Below, in pieces: positions 52,171 to 63,979 of a stretch of DNA of 64,000 nucleotides (position 1 is its first letter; each line of letters starts with the position of its first letter). The position numbers and the translations under genes are program-made. The notes below the pieces were generated by a model. That model saw only the letters and a program-made list of their open reading frames with translations. It was not told the DNA's origin and ran no database searches. The DNA is from Rhodocista pekingensis (GTDB lineage: Bacteria > Pseudomonadota > Alphaproteobacteria > Azospirillales > Azospirillaceae): NCBI RefSeq assembly GCF_042665545.1, contig NZ_JBHTCM010000006.1, positions 209,748-273,747 on the forward strand, read 5' to 3'.

Positions 52171-53304
52171 ATGACCGCTGCCATCCGCCCCTGGCGCCAG
52201 ATCCAGCGCCGCAAGAGCCGCCAGATCATGGTCGGCACCATGCCCGTCGGCGGCGACGCGCCGATCAGCGTCCAGACCATGACCAACACGGTCACGGCCG
52301 ATGCCAAGGCGACCATCGAGCAGATCCGCCGGGTCGAGGAGGCCGGGGCCGACATCGTCCGCGTCTCCTGCCCCGACCAGGAGAGCACGGAGGCGCTGAA
52401 GGAGATCGTGAAGGCGGCGCGCATCCCGATCGTCGCCGACATCCATTTCCATTACCGCCGCGCCATCGAGGCGGCGGAGGCCGGCGCCTCCTGCCTGCGC
52501 ATCAATCCGGGCAACATCGGCAGTGCCGACCGCGTGGCCGAGGTGGTGAAGGCCGCGAAGGACCATGGCTGCTCCATCCGCATCGGCGTGAACGCCGGCA
52601 GTCTGGAGCAGAGCCTGCTGGAGAAGTACGGCGAACCCTGCCCGGAGGCGCTGGTCGAAAGCGCGCTGGACCATGCGCGCATCCTGGAGGACCACGACTT
52701 CCGGAACTTCAAGATCAGCGTCAAGGCGTCGGACGTGTTCCTGGCCGTCGCCGCCTATCAGGGGCTGGCGGAGGCCTGCGACTATCCCCTGCACATCGGC
52801 ATCACCGAGGCCGGCGGCCTGCGCGCCGGCACCGTGAAGTCCTCCATCGGCCTGGGCATGCTGCTCTGGTCGGGCATCGGCGACACGATCCGCGTCTCGC
52901 TCTCCGCCGACCCGGTGGAGGAGGTGAAGGTCGCCTACGAGATGCTGAAGAGCCTCGGCCTGCGCCGCCGCGGCGTCACCGTCATCTCCTGCCCGTCCTG
53001 CGCCCGGCAGCGCTTCGACGTGATCAAGACCGTGGAGGTGCTGGAGGAGCGGCTCTCCCACATCACGACGCCGCTGACGGTCAGCGTCATCGGCTGCGTC
53101 GTGAACGGCCCGGGGGAGGCGACCATGACCGACATCGGCTTCACCGGCGGCGGCAAGGGCACCCATCAGGTCTATCTCGGCGGCGTGCCGGCGCACCGGC
53201 TGAAGGACGAGGGCATCGTCGAGCATCTGGTCGGGCTGGTCGAGCAGAAGGCCGCCGAGATCGAGGCGGCGAAGAAGGACGAGGCTGCCGTTGCGGCGGA
53301 GTAG
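52171..53304 (+). CDS. ispG: 4-hydroxy-3-methylbut-2-enyl diphosphate synthase
   Basis: Iron-sulfur enzyme of the non-mevalonate isoprenoid pathway that converts MEcPP to HMBPP. The 377-residue length matches the short bacterial form. The front 'RRKSRQIMVGTMPVGGDAPI' and 'SVQTMTNTVTAD' are typical, as is 'VADIHFHYRRAI'. The 4Fe-4S ligands are in 'SCPSCARQRFD' and 'GCVVNGPGEA'. The stop overlaps the lipoprotein gene that follows by 14 bases. Confidence 0.96.
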   Translation: MTAAIRPWRQIQRRKSRQIMVGTMPVGGDAPISVQTMTNTVTADAKATIEQIRRVEEAGADIVRVSCPDQESTEALKEIVKAARIPIVADIHFHYRRAIEAAEAGASCLRINPGNIGSADRVAEVVKAAKDHGCSIRIGVNAGSLEQSLLEKYGEPCPEALVESALDHARILEDHDFRNFKISVKASDVFLAVAAYQGLAEACDYPLHIGITEAGGLRAGTVKSSIGLGMLLWSGIGDTIRVSLSADPVEEVKVAYEMLKSLGLRRRGVTVISCPSCARQRFDVIKTVEVLEERLSHITTPLTVSVIGCVVNGPGEATMTDIGFTGGGKGTHQVYLGGVPAHRLKDEGIVEHLVGLVEQKAAEIEAAKKDEAAVAAE

Positions 53305-53713
53305 GTCCGTCGTCGCGCGCGCCGCCGCCCTGGCGGCGCTGCTGGTGGTCCTGCCGCTGCTGGCCGGTTGCGGCGGGGAGGACGAGGCCGCGGAGCGGGT
53401 GCGGGCGATCACGGCCCGCGCCATCGGTCCGCTTTCGCCGCAGGACGACCTCCGGGTCGGCCGCATCGTCGCTTCCCGCGGCGTGCGCGGCTGTGGCGAG
53501 ATGGTCGGCGTCGCCACCGACGATGACGGGCGCGGCCACGAGTTCCTGATCCTGTGCAGCGATGCCGTCACCCCGGCGATGCGGGAGGACTACGGCGCCC
53601 CCAGCTGGACGCCGCACACGGTCTACATGGACCGGCAGGTCGTCATGCCCGGCAACCTGACCCGCCACTGCCGCCCGGTGCCGAGCCAGATCACGGCCTG
53701 CCAGGGGGCGTGA
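53291..53713 (+). CDS. Small lipoprotein, unknown function
   Basis: A 140-residue protein starting at TTG (overlapping ispG by 14 bases, with GGACGAGG upstream). It has a basic start (RRSRSVVARAA), a hydrophobic run and the lipobox LLAGC (Cys about 27), so it is likely a lipid-anchored envelope protein. The mature part contains two further cysteine pairs (GVRGCGEM, LILCSD, RHCRPV, TACQGA), probably disulfide-linked. I do not recognise the domain. The rare start and overlap suggest low, coupled expression. Confidence 0.65.
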   Translation: MRRSRSVVARAAALAALLVVLPLLAGCGGEDEAAERVRAITARAIGPLSPQDDLRVGRIVASRGVRGCGEMVGVATDDDGRGHEFLILCSDAVTPAMREDYGAPSWTPHTVYMDRQVVMPGNLTRHCRPVPSQITACQGA

Positions 53714-53803
53714 CGCGGCAGGTCGGGCGGGTCCTTGACCGCGGTCGGCGCAGCATCGACACTTGCAGCAGGACAGCCCCTGGTGGCGGGGACGGAGGGC
53801 GCG

Positions 53804-54085
53804 ATGGGCATCTGGATCAGCAAGCAGGAGGCGGCCGCGCGGATCGGCGAACTGCTCGACCGCGCGGAGGCCGGCGAGGACTTCGTCATCACCGTGGACG
53901 GAGAGCCCGCCCTGCATCTGCGGTCTGCCGCGGCGGACGGTCTCGCGGCCATCGAGCGCGACATCCAGGACAGCCTTGACGATGCGGCCAACGGCCGGCT
54001 GGTCCGGGGCGACGATCTGGTCGCGGAGCTGACGGCCGGATACGAACGGGCCTTCGGCTCCCGCCGAGCCGGGGATATCCGCTAG
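53804..54085 (+). CDS. Phd/YefM-type antitoxin
   Basis: A 93-residue antitoxin. The N-terminal part (MGIWISKQEAAARIGELLDR and AEAGEDFVITVDGEPALHLR) is the Phd/YefM DNA-binding fold, with the classic 'G-x-x-(V/F)-x-I-T-x-x-G-x-P-x' strand. The C-terminal helix (about 50-85) would wrap the toxin. An upstream GGAGGG sits four bases before the ATG. The toxin gene follows after three bases. The pair lies between conserved ispG and prfA, so it was probably inserted. Confidence 0.85.
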   Translation: MGIWISKQEAAARIGELLDRAEAGEDFVITVDGEPALHLRSAAADGLAAIERDIQDSLDDAANGRLVRGDDLVAELTAGYERAFGSRRAGDIR

Positions 54086-54088
54086 GCC

Positions 54089-54424
54089 ATGGCCTGGTAC
54101 ACCCGGACAGCCGCAGACCAGATCCGCTCGCTGTTCCGGTTCTATCTGGCCAAGGACAGGCCGGACGCTGCCCTCCGGCTGATCGACGCGGTCAGGGAGG
54201 CCATGGCCGCGATGGAGGCGGGACCTCCCGCCGGGCGACCGCACCCTGGCGCCTGGACCCGGCTTTCGGGTCGGGGACTCCGCTGGTTCAGGGTCCACCG
54301 CTACTGGTTCGCCTACTCCACCGCCAGCGGCCGCCCGGTCGTGACCAACGTGCTCTACGACAGGGCCGACATCCCGCGGCGGATCGCCCCGGAGGGGGAG
54401 GCCGTGCCGTTCCCGGAGGAATGA
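54089..54424 (+). CDS. ParE/RelE-type toxin
   Basis: A 111-residue RelE/ParE-superfamily toxin: 'WYTRTAADQIRSLFRFYLAK' and 'AALRLIDAVREAMAAMEAGP' form the helical hairpin, and 'GLRWFRVHRYWFAYSTASGR' and 'VVTNVLYDRADIPRRI' form the strands with the typical R...Y...Y...R pattern. ParE relatives poison DNA gyrase, whereas RelE relatives cut mRNA; which applies here is open. The antitoxin gene precedes it by three bases. Confidence 0.87.
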   Translation: MAWYTRTAADQIRSLFRFYLAKDRPDAALRLIDAVREAMAAMEAGPPAGRPHPGAWTRLSGRGLRWFRVHRYWFAYSTASGRPVVTNVLYDRADIPRRIAPEGEAVPFPEE

Positions 54425-54499
54425 GCTTCGCGCGTGACCGGGATACGTGGATCGCCTATATCCAGCGGTTTGGACCGCCCCGACACGACCAGCGATCTG

Positions 54500-55582
<1,083 letters not shown>

Positions 55583-55587
55583 CGGCC

Positions 55588-56451
55588 ATGGCGACGCTGT
55601 CCGACCTGCTGCGCGAGGCCGCGGCCCGGCTGGCGGCGGCGGGGGTGGACAGCCCGCGCCTGGATGCCGAGTACCTGGCCGAGGCCGCTTTCGGCCTGCC
55701 GCGCGCGTCCCTGCGCCGGCACGGTTCCGACAGTCCCGATGCCGGCGCCGCCTCCCGCTTCGCGGCCCTGGTGGCGCGGCGCGCGGCGCGCGAGCCGCTG
55801 CAACGCCTGCTGGGAAGCTGGGAGTTCTGGGGCCTGGACCTGACCCTGGCGCCGGACACGCTGATCCCCCGTCCGGACACCGAGACGGTGGTGGAGGCCG
55901 TGCTGCGCCGCCGGCCCGACCGCGCGGCGGCGCTGCGCCTGCTCGACCTCGGCACCGGCAGCGGCGCCATCCTGCTGGCCCTGCTCAGCGAGTATCCGCG
56001 GGCGACGGGGCTGGGCATCGATCTCAGCCCGGCGGCGGCGGCCACCGCCGCCCTGAACGCCCGCCGGCTGGGCCTGTCCGGCCGCGCCTGCTTCCTGGTC
56101 GGGAGCTGGGCCGCGGCGTTGGGGGACGCCGCGCGCTTCGACGTCGTCGTCGGCAACCCGCCCTACATCCCCGATGGCGAGATCGACGGGCTGGAGCCGG
56201 AGGTGGCGCGGCACGAACCGCGCCGGGCGCTCGCGGGCGGGGCGGACGGGCTGGACTGCTACCGCACCATCGCGGCGGAGCTGCCGCGGCTGCTGCCGCC
56301 GGGCGGGCTGGCCGTGCTGGAGCACGGGGCCGACCAGGGCGCCGCCGTGGCCGCGCTGCTGGACGCGGCGGGACTGGGGGCCGTGGCGACGGTGCGCGAC
56401 CTCGCCGGCCGCGACCGGGCCGCGGTCGCATCGGCCGCCGGTCCGGAGTGA
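55588..56451 (+). CDS. prmC: Release factor glutamine methyltransferase
   Basis: Methylates the GGQ glutamine of release factors. The 287-residue protein has an N-terminal helical domain (about 1-85), motif I 'LLDLGTGSGAILLALLSEYP' and the amino-methyltransferase signature NPPY ('VVVGNPPYIPDGEIDGLEPE'). 'LIPRPDTETVVE' is the family linker. The prfA-prmC order is conserved. Confidence 0.95.
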   Translation: MATLSDLLREAAARLAAAGVDSPRLDAEYLAEAAFGLPRASLRRHGSDSPDAGAASRFAALVARRAAREPLQRLLGSWEFWGLDLTLAPDTLIPRPDTETVVEAVLRRRPDRAAALRLLDLGTGSGAILLALLSEYPRATGLGIDLSPAAAATAALNARRLGLSGRACFLVGSWAAALGDAARFDVVVGNPPYIPDGEIDGLEPEVARHEPRRALAGGADGLDCYRTIAAELPRLLPPGGLAVLEHGADQGAAVAALLDAAGLGAVATVRDLAGRDRAAVASAAGPE

Positions 56452-56454
56452 GGC

Positions 56455-56492
56455 CGTTTCCCGGGAATGACGTTTCCCTGGAATGACGTTTC
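56455..56492. repeat. 16-bp tandem repeat after prmC
   Basis: CGTTTCCCGGGAATGA (56455-56470) and CGTTTCCCTGGAATGA (56471-56486) differ at one position and are followed by a third partial copy starting CGTTTC. The array lies just upstream of the candidate DUF4167 promoter, so it could affect its control. Confidence 0.75.
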
Positions 56493-56512
56493 ATTGTACG
56501 CGAAAAAACCTG

Positions 56513-56541
56513 TTGGAATGGCGCCCTGCTGCGTTTAGGGT
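56513..56541 (+). promoter_or_regulatory. Candidate promoter for the DUF4167 gene
   Basis: TTGGAA (56513-56518), a 17-base spacer and TAGGGT (56536-56541), in a locally AT-richer stretch (GCGAAAAAACC just before). A transcript from here would carry a leader of about 155 bases before the ATG at 56705. Confidence 0.45.
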
Positions 56542-56704
56542 CGCAGCCACACGCGGACTCCGACGCTCCGGCGCGGTCCTGCGTCACGACTCCCGGACAG
56601 GGGCAGGGGGCGGAAGCCGGCAACGGTGACGCCGAAGGCCTGACGCGGAATGCGCAGGCGGTGTCCGGAGGGCAGCCAACATCTGGGGCTAGAGCAAAAT
56701 CCGA

Positions 56705-57106
56705 ATGAGACAGGGACCGAACTCGAGGCGTTCGCGCGGCCGGGGTGGTAACAACAACAACCAGGGCCGCCGTCAGAACGTACCGCTGCGTCACCAGACG
56801 TTCGACAGCAACGGCCCGGATGTGCGTATCCGGGGCAATGCCTTCCAGATCTATGAGAAGTACCAGGCCCTGGCCCGCGACGCGCAGGCCTCGGGCGACC
56901 GCGTCGCGGCGGAGAACTATCTCCAGCACGCCGAGCACTATTACCGCATCATCTGCCAGATCAACGAGCAGGAAAGCCGCCAGCGTCAGGGCGGTGCCCG
57001 CGGCGACGGCAACGGCCATGCCCAGGGCAACGGCATGGACGGTGACGACGACGATGGCGACGATGCCGAGGGCGGCGAGGACGACCGCGAGCCGCTGACG
57101 GCCTGA
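56705..57106 (+). CDS. DUF4167 protein, predicted RNA-associated
   Basis: A 133-residue protein typical of alphaproteobacteria. The N-terminus is a basic Arg/Gly/Asn-rich tail (MRQGPNSRRSRGRGGNNNNQ), then the conserved DUF4167 core (about 28-90: 'RHQTFDSNGPDVRIRGNAFQ', 'IYEKYQALARDAQASGDRVA', 'AENYLQHAEHYYRII'), then an acidic Asp/Glu tail. The RGG-like start and helical core suggest nucleic-acid binding, but the role is unknown. It follows prmC and precedes clpB in many relatives. Confidence 0.92.
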   Translation: MRQGPNSRRSRGRGGNNNNQGRRQNVPLRHQTFDSNGPDVRIRGNAFQIYEKYQALARDAQASGDRVAAENYLQHAEHYYRIICQINEQESRQRQGGARGDGNGHAQGNGMDGDDDDGDDAEGGEDDREPLTA

Positions 57107-57129
57107 CCAGCCGGCCTGACCCGTTCCCC

Positions 57130-57178
57130 GCGGCGGCGGCATCCGGCCGCCGCCCGGCGCGGCGGGACACGTCCCGCC
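57130..57178. terminator. Paired GC hairpins between DUF4167 and the MOSC gene
   Basis: Two adjacent inverted repeats, GCGGCGG/CCGCCGC and GGCGGGA-CACG-TCCCGCC, lie between these convergent genes. There is no T-run, so intrinsic termination is uncertain. Confidence 0.4.
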
Positions 57179-57210
57179 AGTCTGGGGCTTCGCCGGGACG
57201 AGTCCCCGGA

Positions 57211-58017
57211 TCAGGCCTCGACCGGTCCGATCGTGTCGCCCACCGTCACCGTGCCGCCCGCCAGGACGCGGGCATAGATGCCGCAGGTGACGTGGCCGAA
57301 GCCGCGTTGCAGCGACTTGACCACCGGCAGGTCGCGCTCCCCCGTCTCCGGGTCCACCTCGGTGGCGGCGCAGCGGGTGATGGTCTTGAACACCTCAAGC
57401 AGGGCCGTGCCGACGCGGACCCGCCGCCCCACCCAGGCCGCCTCGGCCCAGGGTTCCAGCCCCTCCAGGTGCAGGTTCCCGCGGAAGCGCAGCGGGTTCA
57501 CCGGCCGCTGGGTCACCCGCTCCAGGTCGTGGACGCTGGCGAGGTTGATCAGCGACACCGCCCGGTCCTGGATGTCGGAGAACATGTGACCGTGCGGCGT
57601 CCCGGCCGCGGGCGGCGGCGAATCGATCAGCTTGTAGGGACCCGGCGCGGCGCTGCCCTTCATGTAGGCGGCCAGGAACTGGTCGATCAGCAGCCGGCCC
57701 GTGGCCGTGTCGATCCGGCCGCGCGCCACCGGCTTGCCGGCGCGGTTCAGCACCAGCATGCAGGTTTCAGGGTCGTAGCGGGCCTCCAGCGTGGCCAGCT
57801 TCTCGTCCCGCATCAGGGTCAGATAGTTCGTCTTCGGCCGCCAGACGGGGTCCTCGGGGTCGTAGCTGCTGGCCCCGTGCAGGATGGCGAAGCGCCGGTC
57901 GTGCGGCAGGCCCATTCCCGGGGCCAGTGTCACCGCCGGCAGCGACTGGGCCGACAGGCCCTTGACCGGATAATAATGGATGGCGGCGATGCGCGCCGGG
58001 CCGGACGTCTGGGACAT
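57211..58017 (-). CDS. MOSC-domain protein
   Basis: A 268-residue protein with a MOSC N-terminal beta-barrel ('IHYYPVKGLSAQSLPAVTLA', about 13-110) and a MOSC domain (about 130-265) with 'NPLRFRGNLHLEGLEPWAEA' and the molybdenum-ligand cysteine Cys216 in TRCAATEVDPETGERD. This is the layout of the YcbX/mARC family, which reduces N-hydroxylated compounds with molybdenum cofactor. The redox partner (ferredoxin or reductase domain) is not fused, so another protein must supply electrons. Single gene. Confidence 0.88.
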   Translation of the reverse strand: MSQTSGPARIAAIHYYPVKGLSAQSLPAVTLAPGMGLPHDRRFAILHGASSYDPEDPVWRPKTNYLTLMRDEKLATLEARYDPETCMLVLNRAGKPVARGRIDTATGRLLIDQFLAAYMKGSAAPGPYKLIDSPPPAAGTPHGHMFSDIQDRAVSLINLASVHDLERVTQRPVNPLRFRGNLHLEGLEPWAEAAWVGRRVRVGTALLEVFKTITRCAATEVDPETGERDLPVVKSLQRGFGHVTCGIYARVLAGGTVTVGDTIGPVEA

Positions 58018-58234
58018 GTCCCAAGCTTATGGCCGGGCGGTCCGGTCCTGTCAACGCGGGGCCTGCCGCGGTCCTTCGGATGCCCCGCGGTCCCCGTCCG
58101 CTCCCTTGCGCGGCCGGCCGGGGCGTCCCACATCTCCCGATGCATCCCCAGGATCGCACTTTGACGTGGATCATGGCCGGGGCGGGCCCATGCGGGACGC
58201 TGATCCGGCCGCTAGCCGAGGGAGTGAAGGTCCC

Positions 58235-60880
<2,646 letters not shown>

Positions 60881-60954
60881 CCTGGGCGCCCCCGCGGTCC
60901 CGGGAGCCGTCCGCCGGTTCCCGGCCGCGGGGCGTCGTTCCGCCCGCCCGCCCG

Positions 60955-61659
60955 CTACGGCCCGCGGCCGGTCGGGTCCGGCAGGTCGGGCGGGGCCAGG
61001 AACCGCACCACCGCCAGCCCGGCGACGAATCCCCCGATATGGGCCCACCAGGCGATGCCGCCGCCCATCTCGGGCATCAGCAGGTCGCCGGCCCCCTGCA
61101 ACACCTGCAAGCCGAACCAGACGGCGGCATAGGCCCAGGTCGTCACCGGCAGGATCAGGGGGATGAAGAGAATCGGCACCAGCAGCAGCACCCGCGAGCG
61201 CGGATGCAGCGTGATGTGGGCGCCCAGCACGGCCGCGATGGCGCCCGAGGCGCCCAGCGCCGGCACCGTGCTGGCCGGATAGGCGGCCATGTGGGCCCAG
61301 CTCGCCAGCACCCCGCACAGCACATAGAACAGGGCGAACCGCAGATGGCCCATGCGGTCCTCCACGGCCGCGCCGAACAGCCAGAGCGTCCACATGTTGG
61401 CGATCAGGTGCAGCCAGCCGCCGTGCAGGAAGGTGTTGGTCAGCAGCGGCCAGTGATTCGCGGGGTCCAGCCCCACGGCGAGCGCCCAGGCGGGGTCGGA
61501 ATAGCGCCGCGGCAGCAGCGCCCATTGCGCCGCCAGCAGGAAGGACTGCCGCGGCCCCAGGGACGTCTGCCAGAGGAAGACCAGCGTGTTGACCGCCAGC
61601 AGGGTCCAGACGACCCGCGGTCGCCGGCGGACGGGGACATCGGTCCGAAGCGGGATCAT
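60955..61659 (-). CDS. Rhomboid-family intramembrane serine protease
   Basis: A 234-residue protein with six or seven membrane helices. Catalytic Ser138 is in GASGAIAAVLG and His207 in AHIGGFVAG; 'TNTFLHGGWLHLIANMWTLW' (His79, His84, Asn88) gives the conserved loop and oxyanion side chains. It cleaves membrane proteins within or near the lipid; the substrates are unknown. It is convergent with clpB. Confidence 0.9.
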   Translation of the reverse strand: MIPLRTDVPVRRRPRVVWTLLAVNTLVFLWQTSLGPRQSFLLAAQWALLPRRYSDPAWALAVGLDPANHWPLLTNTFLHGGWLHLIANMWTLWLFGAAVEDRMGHLRFALFYVLCGVLASWAHMAAYPASTVPALGASGAIAAVLGAHITLHPRSRVLLLVPILFIPLILPVTTWAYAAVWFGLQVLQGAGDLLMPEMGGGIAWWAHIGGFVAGLAVVRFLAPPDLPDPTGRGP

Positions 61660-61732
61660 CCGCGCCCCCTCGAACGGAAACGGCCGGTCGTGGGGGACCG
61701 GCCGTTGCGGAGGGGCAGGGGCGGTGGGCCGC

Positions 61733-63244
61733 TCAGCAGCCCGGCGCCTTGCTGCACGCCCCGCGGGAGGCGGGCAGCGCGCTTCCGCCGCCGACGGTCA
61801 GCAGCGATACCCCGTTCAGCTCCTCGGTGAAGGTGCGCTCCAGCTCGGCGGCCACGGCCAGGAACTTCTTCAGCTCCTTGCCGGCCAGGATGCGCCCGGT
61901 CGGCAGATCCACCGACAGCGGGTTCACCTGCTTGCCGCCGCGCATCACCTCGTAATGCAGGTGCGGCCCGGTGGAGCGGCCGGTGCTGCCGACATAGCCG
62001 ATCACCTCGCCCTGGGCGACCCGGCCGCCGCGGCGCATGCCGCTGCCGAAGCGCGACATGTGGGCATAGGCGGTGGCGATCTCGCGGTTGTGCCGGATGC
62101 GGACGTAGTTGCCGTAGGCCCCCTTGGCGCCGATCTCCTCGATCACGCCGTCGCCCGCCGCATATATCGGGGTGCCGGTGGGGGCGCCGAAATCCACGCC
62201 CTTGTGCATCTTGCTGTAGCCCAGCAGCGGGTGCCGGCGCATGCCGAAGCCCGAGGTCAGGCGGGCGCCGTCCACCGGGGTCCGGAGCAGGGCCTTGCGC
62301 ACCGATTCGCCCTTGCGGGTGAAATAGTCGGGGCGGCCGTCTTCATCCTCGAACAGGAACAGCTCGCGGCGCTTGCCGGAGAGCGTGAGCGCCGCGTAGC
62401 TCACCTTGCCGACGCGGGCGACCTCGCCGTCTTCCGTCATCAGCAGCTCGTACAGCACCTCGAAGCGGTCGCCGGGCTGGATGTCGCGCTGCCAGTCGAC
62501 ATCGTAGTTGAACATCTTGTTGATCAGGATCGACTGCACGGCCATCGGCACGCCGGCCTCGGCGGCCGCCTGGGTGAGGCTCGAGTCGATCGTGCCGCGC
62601 ACGGCGAACAGCCGGTGCTGCAACGGCTTTGCCACTTCGGCCGCCTGGAAGCGCACCCCGTCGAAGCTGACGGAGACGGAGCGCTCGACGGCCGGCTGAA
62701 ACTCGATCCCGACGAAGCGGCCGTCGCCCTCCGACCGGTCGAACAGGAAAGCGATCTCCTGCCCGCTCTTCAGCCGCTGCGGGTTGTAGACGGAGCGCAG
62801 GGCCGACACCAGTTCGTGCGCGTGTTCCTTGGGGACTTCCTGCTTGAGCAGGATCTGCATCAGCGTGTCGCCAGGGCGCAGGCTGACCAGCCGGCGCTCG
62901 ATCGGGTCGTCCACCGCCTCGCTGTCGCCCCAGGCATCGCCCGCCAGGGACAGGCCCTGCTGGGCGTCGATGTCGGGCGGGACGGGCAGGGCCGCGGCGG
63001 CCAGGGTCATCTCTGCGTCACCGGCGGAGTCCGCGACCGCGGTCTCCGTCTGCGGTGTGCGGCTCGGGATCAGGGTCGCGGCCAGGGCCAGACCACCGAT
63101 CGCGGCGGCGACAGCCACCGTGACGGCGCCCCGGCTCAGCAAAGCTCGATCTCCATCATCATCGTCCCCCCACTCGGACAGTACGGACCGCACGGGGATG
63201 TCCCGCCCGGTGACGTCTCCCTGCGGGACTCCCCTGTCCCGCAT
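61733..63244 (-). CDS. M23-family (LytM) peptidoglycan endopeptidase
   Basis: An exported zinc endopeptidase that cuts peptidoglycan cross-links, about 503 residues with this start. A membrane anchor or signal segment (GAVTVAVAAAIGGLALAATL) is followed by a LysM/OapA-like region ('SLRPGDTLMQILLKQEVPKE'), a helical and beta linker, and the M23 domain with zinc ligands His347 and Asp351 (HKGVDFG) and His430 of GPHLHYE; all catalytic residues are kept, so it should be active rather than an activator. The start is unsure: ATG 63244 has a weak ribosome site, GTG 63298 adds 18 residues from a repeat-like region, and a later start near 63190 is possible. Confidence 0.85.
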   Translation of the reverse strand: MRDRGVPQGDVTGRDIPVRSVLSEWGDDDDGDRALLSRGAVTVAVAAAIGGLALAATLIPSRTPQTETAVADSAGDAEMTLAAAALPVPPDIDAQQGLSLAGDAWGDSEAVDDPIERRLVSLRPGDTLMQILLKQEVPKEHAHELVSALRSVYNPQRLKSGQEIAFLFDRSEGDGRFVGIEFQPAVERSVSVSFDGVRFQAAEVAKPLQHRLFAVRGTIDSSLTQAAAEAGVPMAVQSILINKMFNYDVDWQRDIQPGDRFEVLYELLMTEDGEVARVGKVSYAALTLSGKRRELFLFEDEDGRPDYFTRKGESVRKALLRTPVDGARLTSGFGMRRHPLLGYSKMHKGVDFGAPTGTPIYAAGDGVIEEIGAKGAYGNYVRIRHNREIATAYAHMSRFGSGMRRGGRVAQGEVIGYVGSTGRSTGPHLHYEVMRGGKQVNPLSVDLPTGRILAGKELKKFLAVAAELERTFTEELNGVSLLTVGGGSALPASRGACSKAPGC

Positions 63245-63950
63245 CCCGTGTCCCGCATCCCGGTTTCGGCAATCCGGTTTCCCGGACCCCGGCCCCACCC
63301 GGTCACAGACAGGCCGGAAAGGCGGCCTGTGGCAAATCTTTCCGAACCTTGCGTGTCAGGATTAACACTGTCAATGGGAACATAGTTCGTACATCCGGGC
63401 CCGGGCGCCCGTTCCGGGTGGTTTTCCCCTTTCCGGCAAGGGTTTCCGGCCACCCGATCGGGTGGGGCGGGCGCGGACGGGGGTGCCGATCCCGCCCGCG
63501 GGCGACATCCGTACCCCGGCCGCCCGGGGGGGGCCTGCCCGGAGGCGCGTCGGTCGCGGCGTCGGAGAGGGGGACTGAGTCGGTCCGCCCCGACGCGGCC
63601 CGTCCCGTCGTGGCCTGCCCGCGATGAGCTTGTCTGCGATGGGGCCGCCTGTGGCGGGGGCGGTGGCGGGCGGGCGGGAGCGGGACGGCGGAGATTAATG
63701 ACGCCGGCCCTCGCGCGCGATGCTCGCGCGCGATGCTCGCGCGCGAAGCGCACACGCGGGGCACGCACGCGCGCCTCATCCCCACATAAACACCCTCACC
63801 ACACATCACCCCCTCCCGTCGCCGGGACATCCGCCGCCGGCCCGCCCCTGCGCCAGCAGGCAGCCCCTGGCACCCCGGTGCGGGGGCCCCCGGGAAAGCC
63901 AGCCGGACCGGGCGTTTGGAGAAAATGTTACGTCCCGATGAAGAAAGTGT
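63245..63950. other. Long non-coding right-end region
   Basis: About 700 bases with no gene I can support; the open frames are low-complexity Arg/Ala/Pro strings. It contains a perfect 16-bp palindrome CCACCCGATCGGGTGG (63450-63465) and a three-copy 13-bp repeat (63711-63749). The last part is less GC-rich and leads into a promoter at 63951. It fits an upstream region of a strongly expressed, possibly ribosomal RNA, operon. Confidence 0.5.
63711..63749. repeat. Three tandem copies of TCGCGCGCGATGC
   Basis: Units at 63711-63723, 63724-63736 and 63737-63749; the third has AAGC in place of ATGC. It is built of alternating CG, a sequence type that may adopt left-handed DNA or form hairpins. Confidence 0.8.
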
Positions 63951-63979
63951 TTGACAGGTTGGGTTTGGGGGCCTAGATA
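63951..63979 (+). promoter_or_regulatory. Near-consensus promoter, probably of an rRNA operon
   Basis: TTGACA (63951-63956), an exact 17-base spacer and TAGATA (63974-63979), preceded by an A-rich patch (GAAAATG, GAAGAAAG). It is the best promoter in the window. The following ACGGCTCACCGACGCG resembles the start of alphaproteobacterial rRNA leaders. The transcribed gene lies beyond the window end. Confidence 0.65.

Noticed and set aside
58018..58234. Heat-shock (RpoH) promoter before clpB
   Set aside because: TTGACG at 58161 has no well-spaced C-rich -10 partner; the best CCCAT stands 21 bases away.
63450..63465. The 16-bp palindrome CCACCCGATCGGGTGG as an operator
   Set aside because: It is perfect, but lies 200 bases from the nearest possible start and about 485 bases from the strong promoter. 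In this GC-rich DNA such a palindrome alone is weak evidence.
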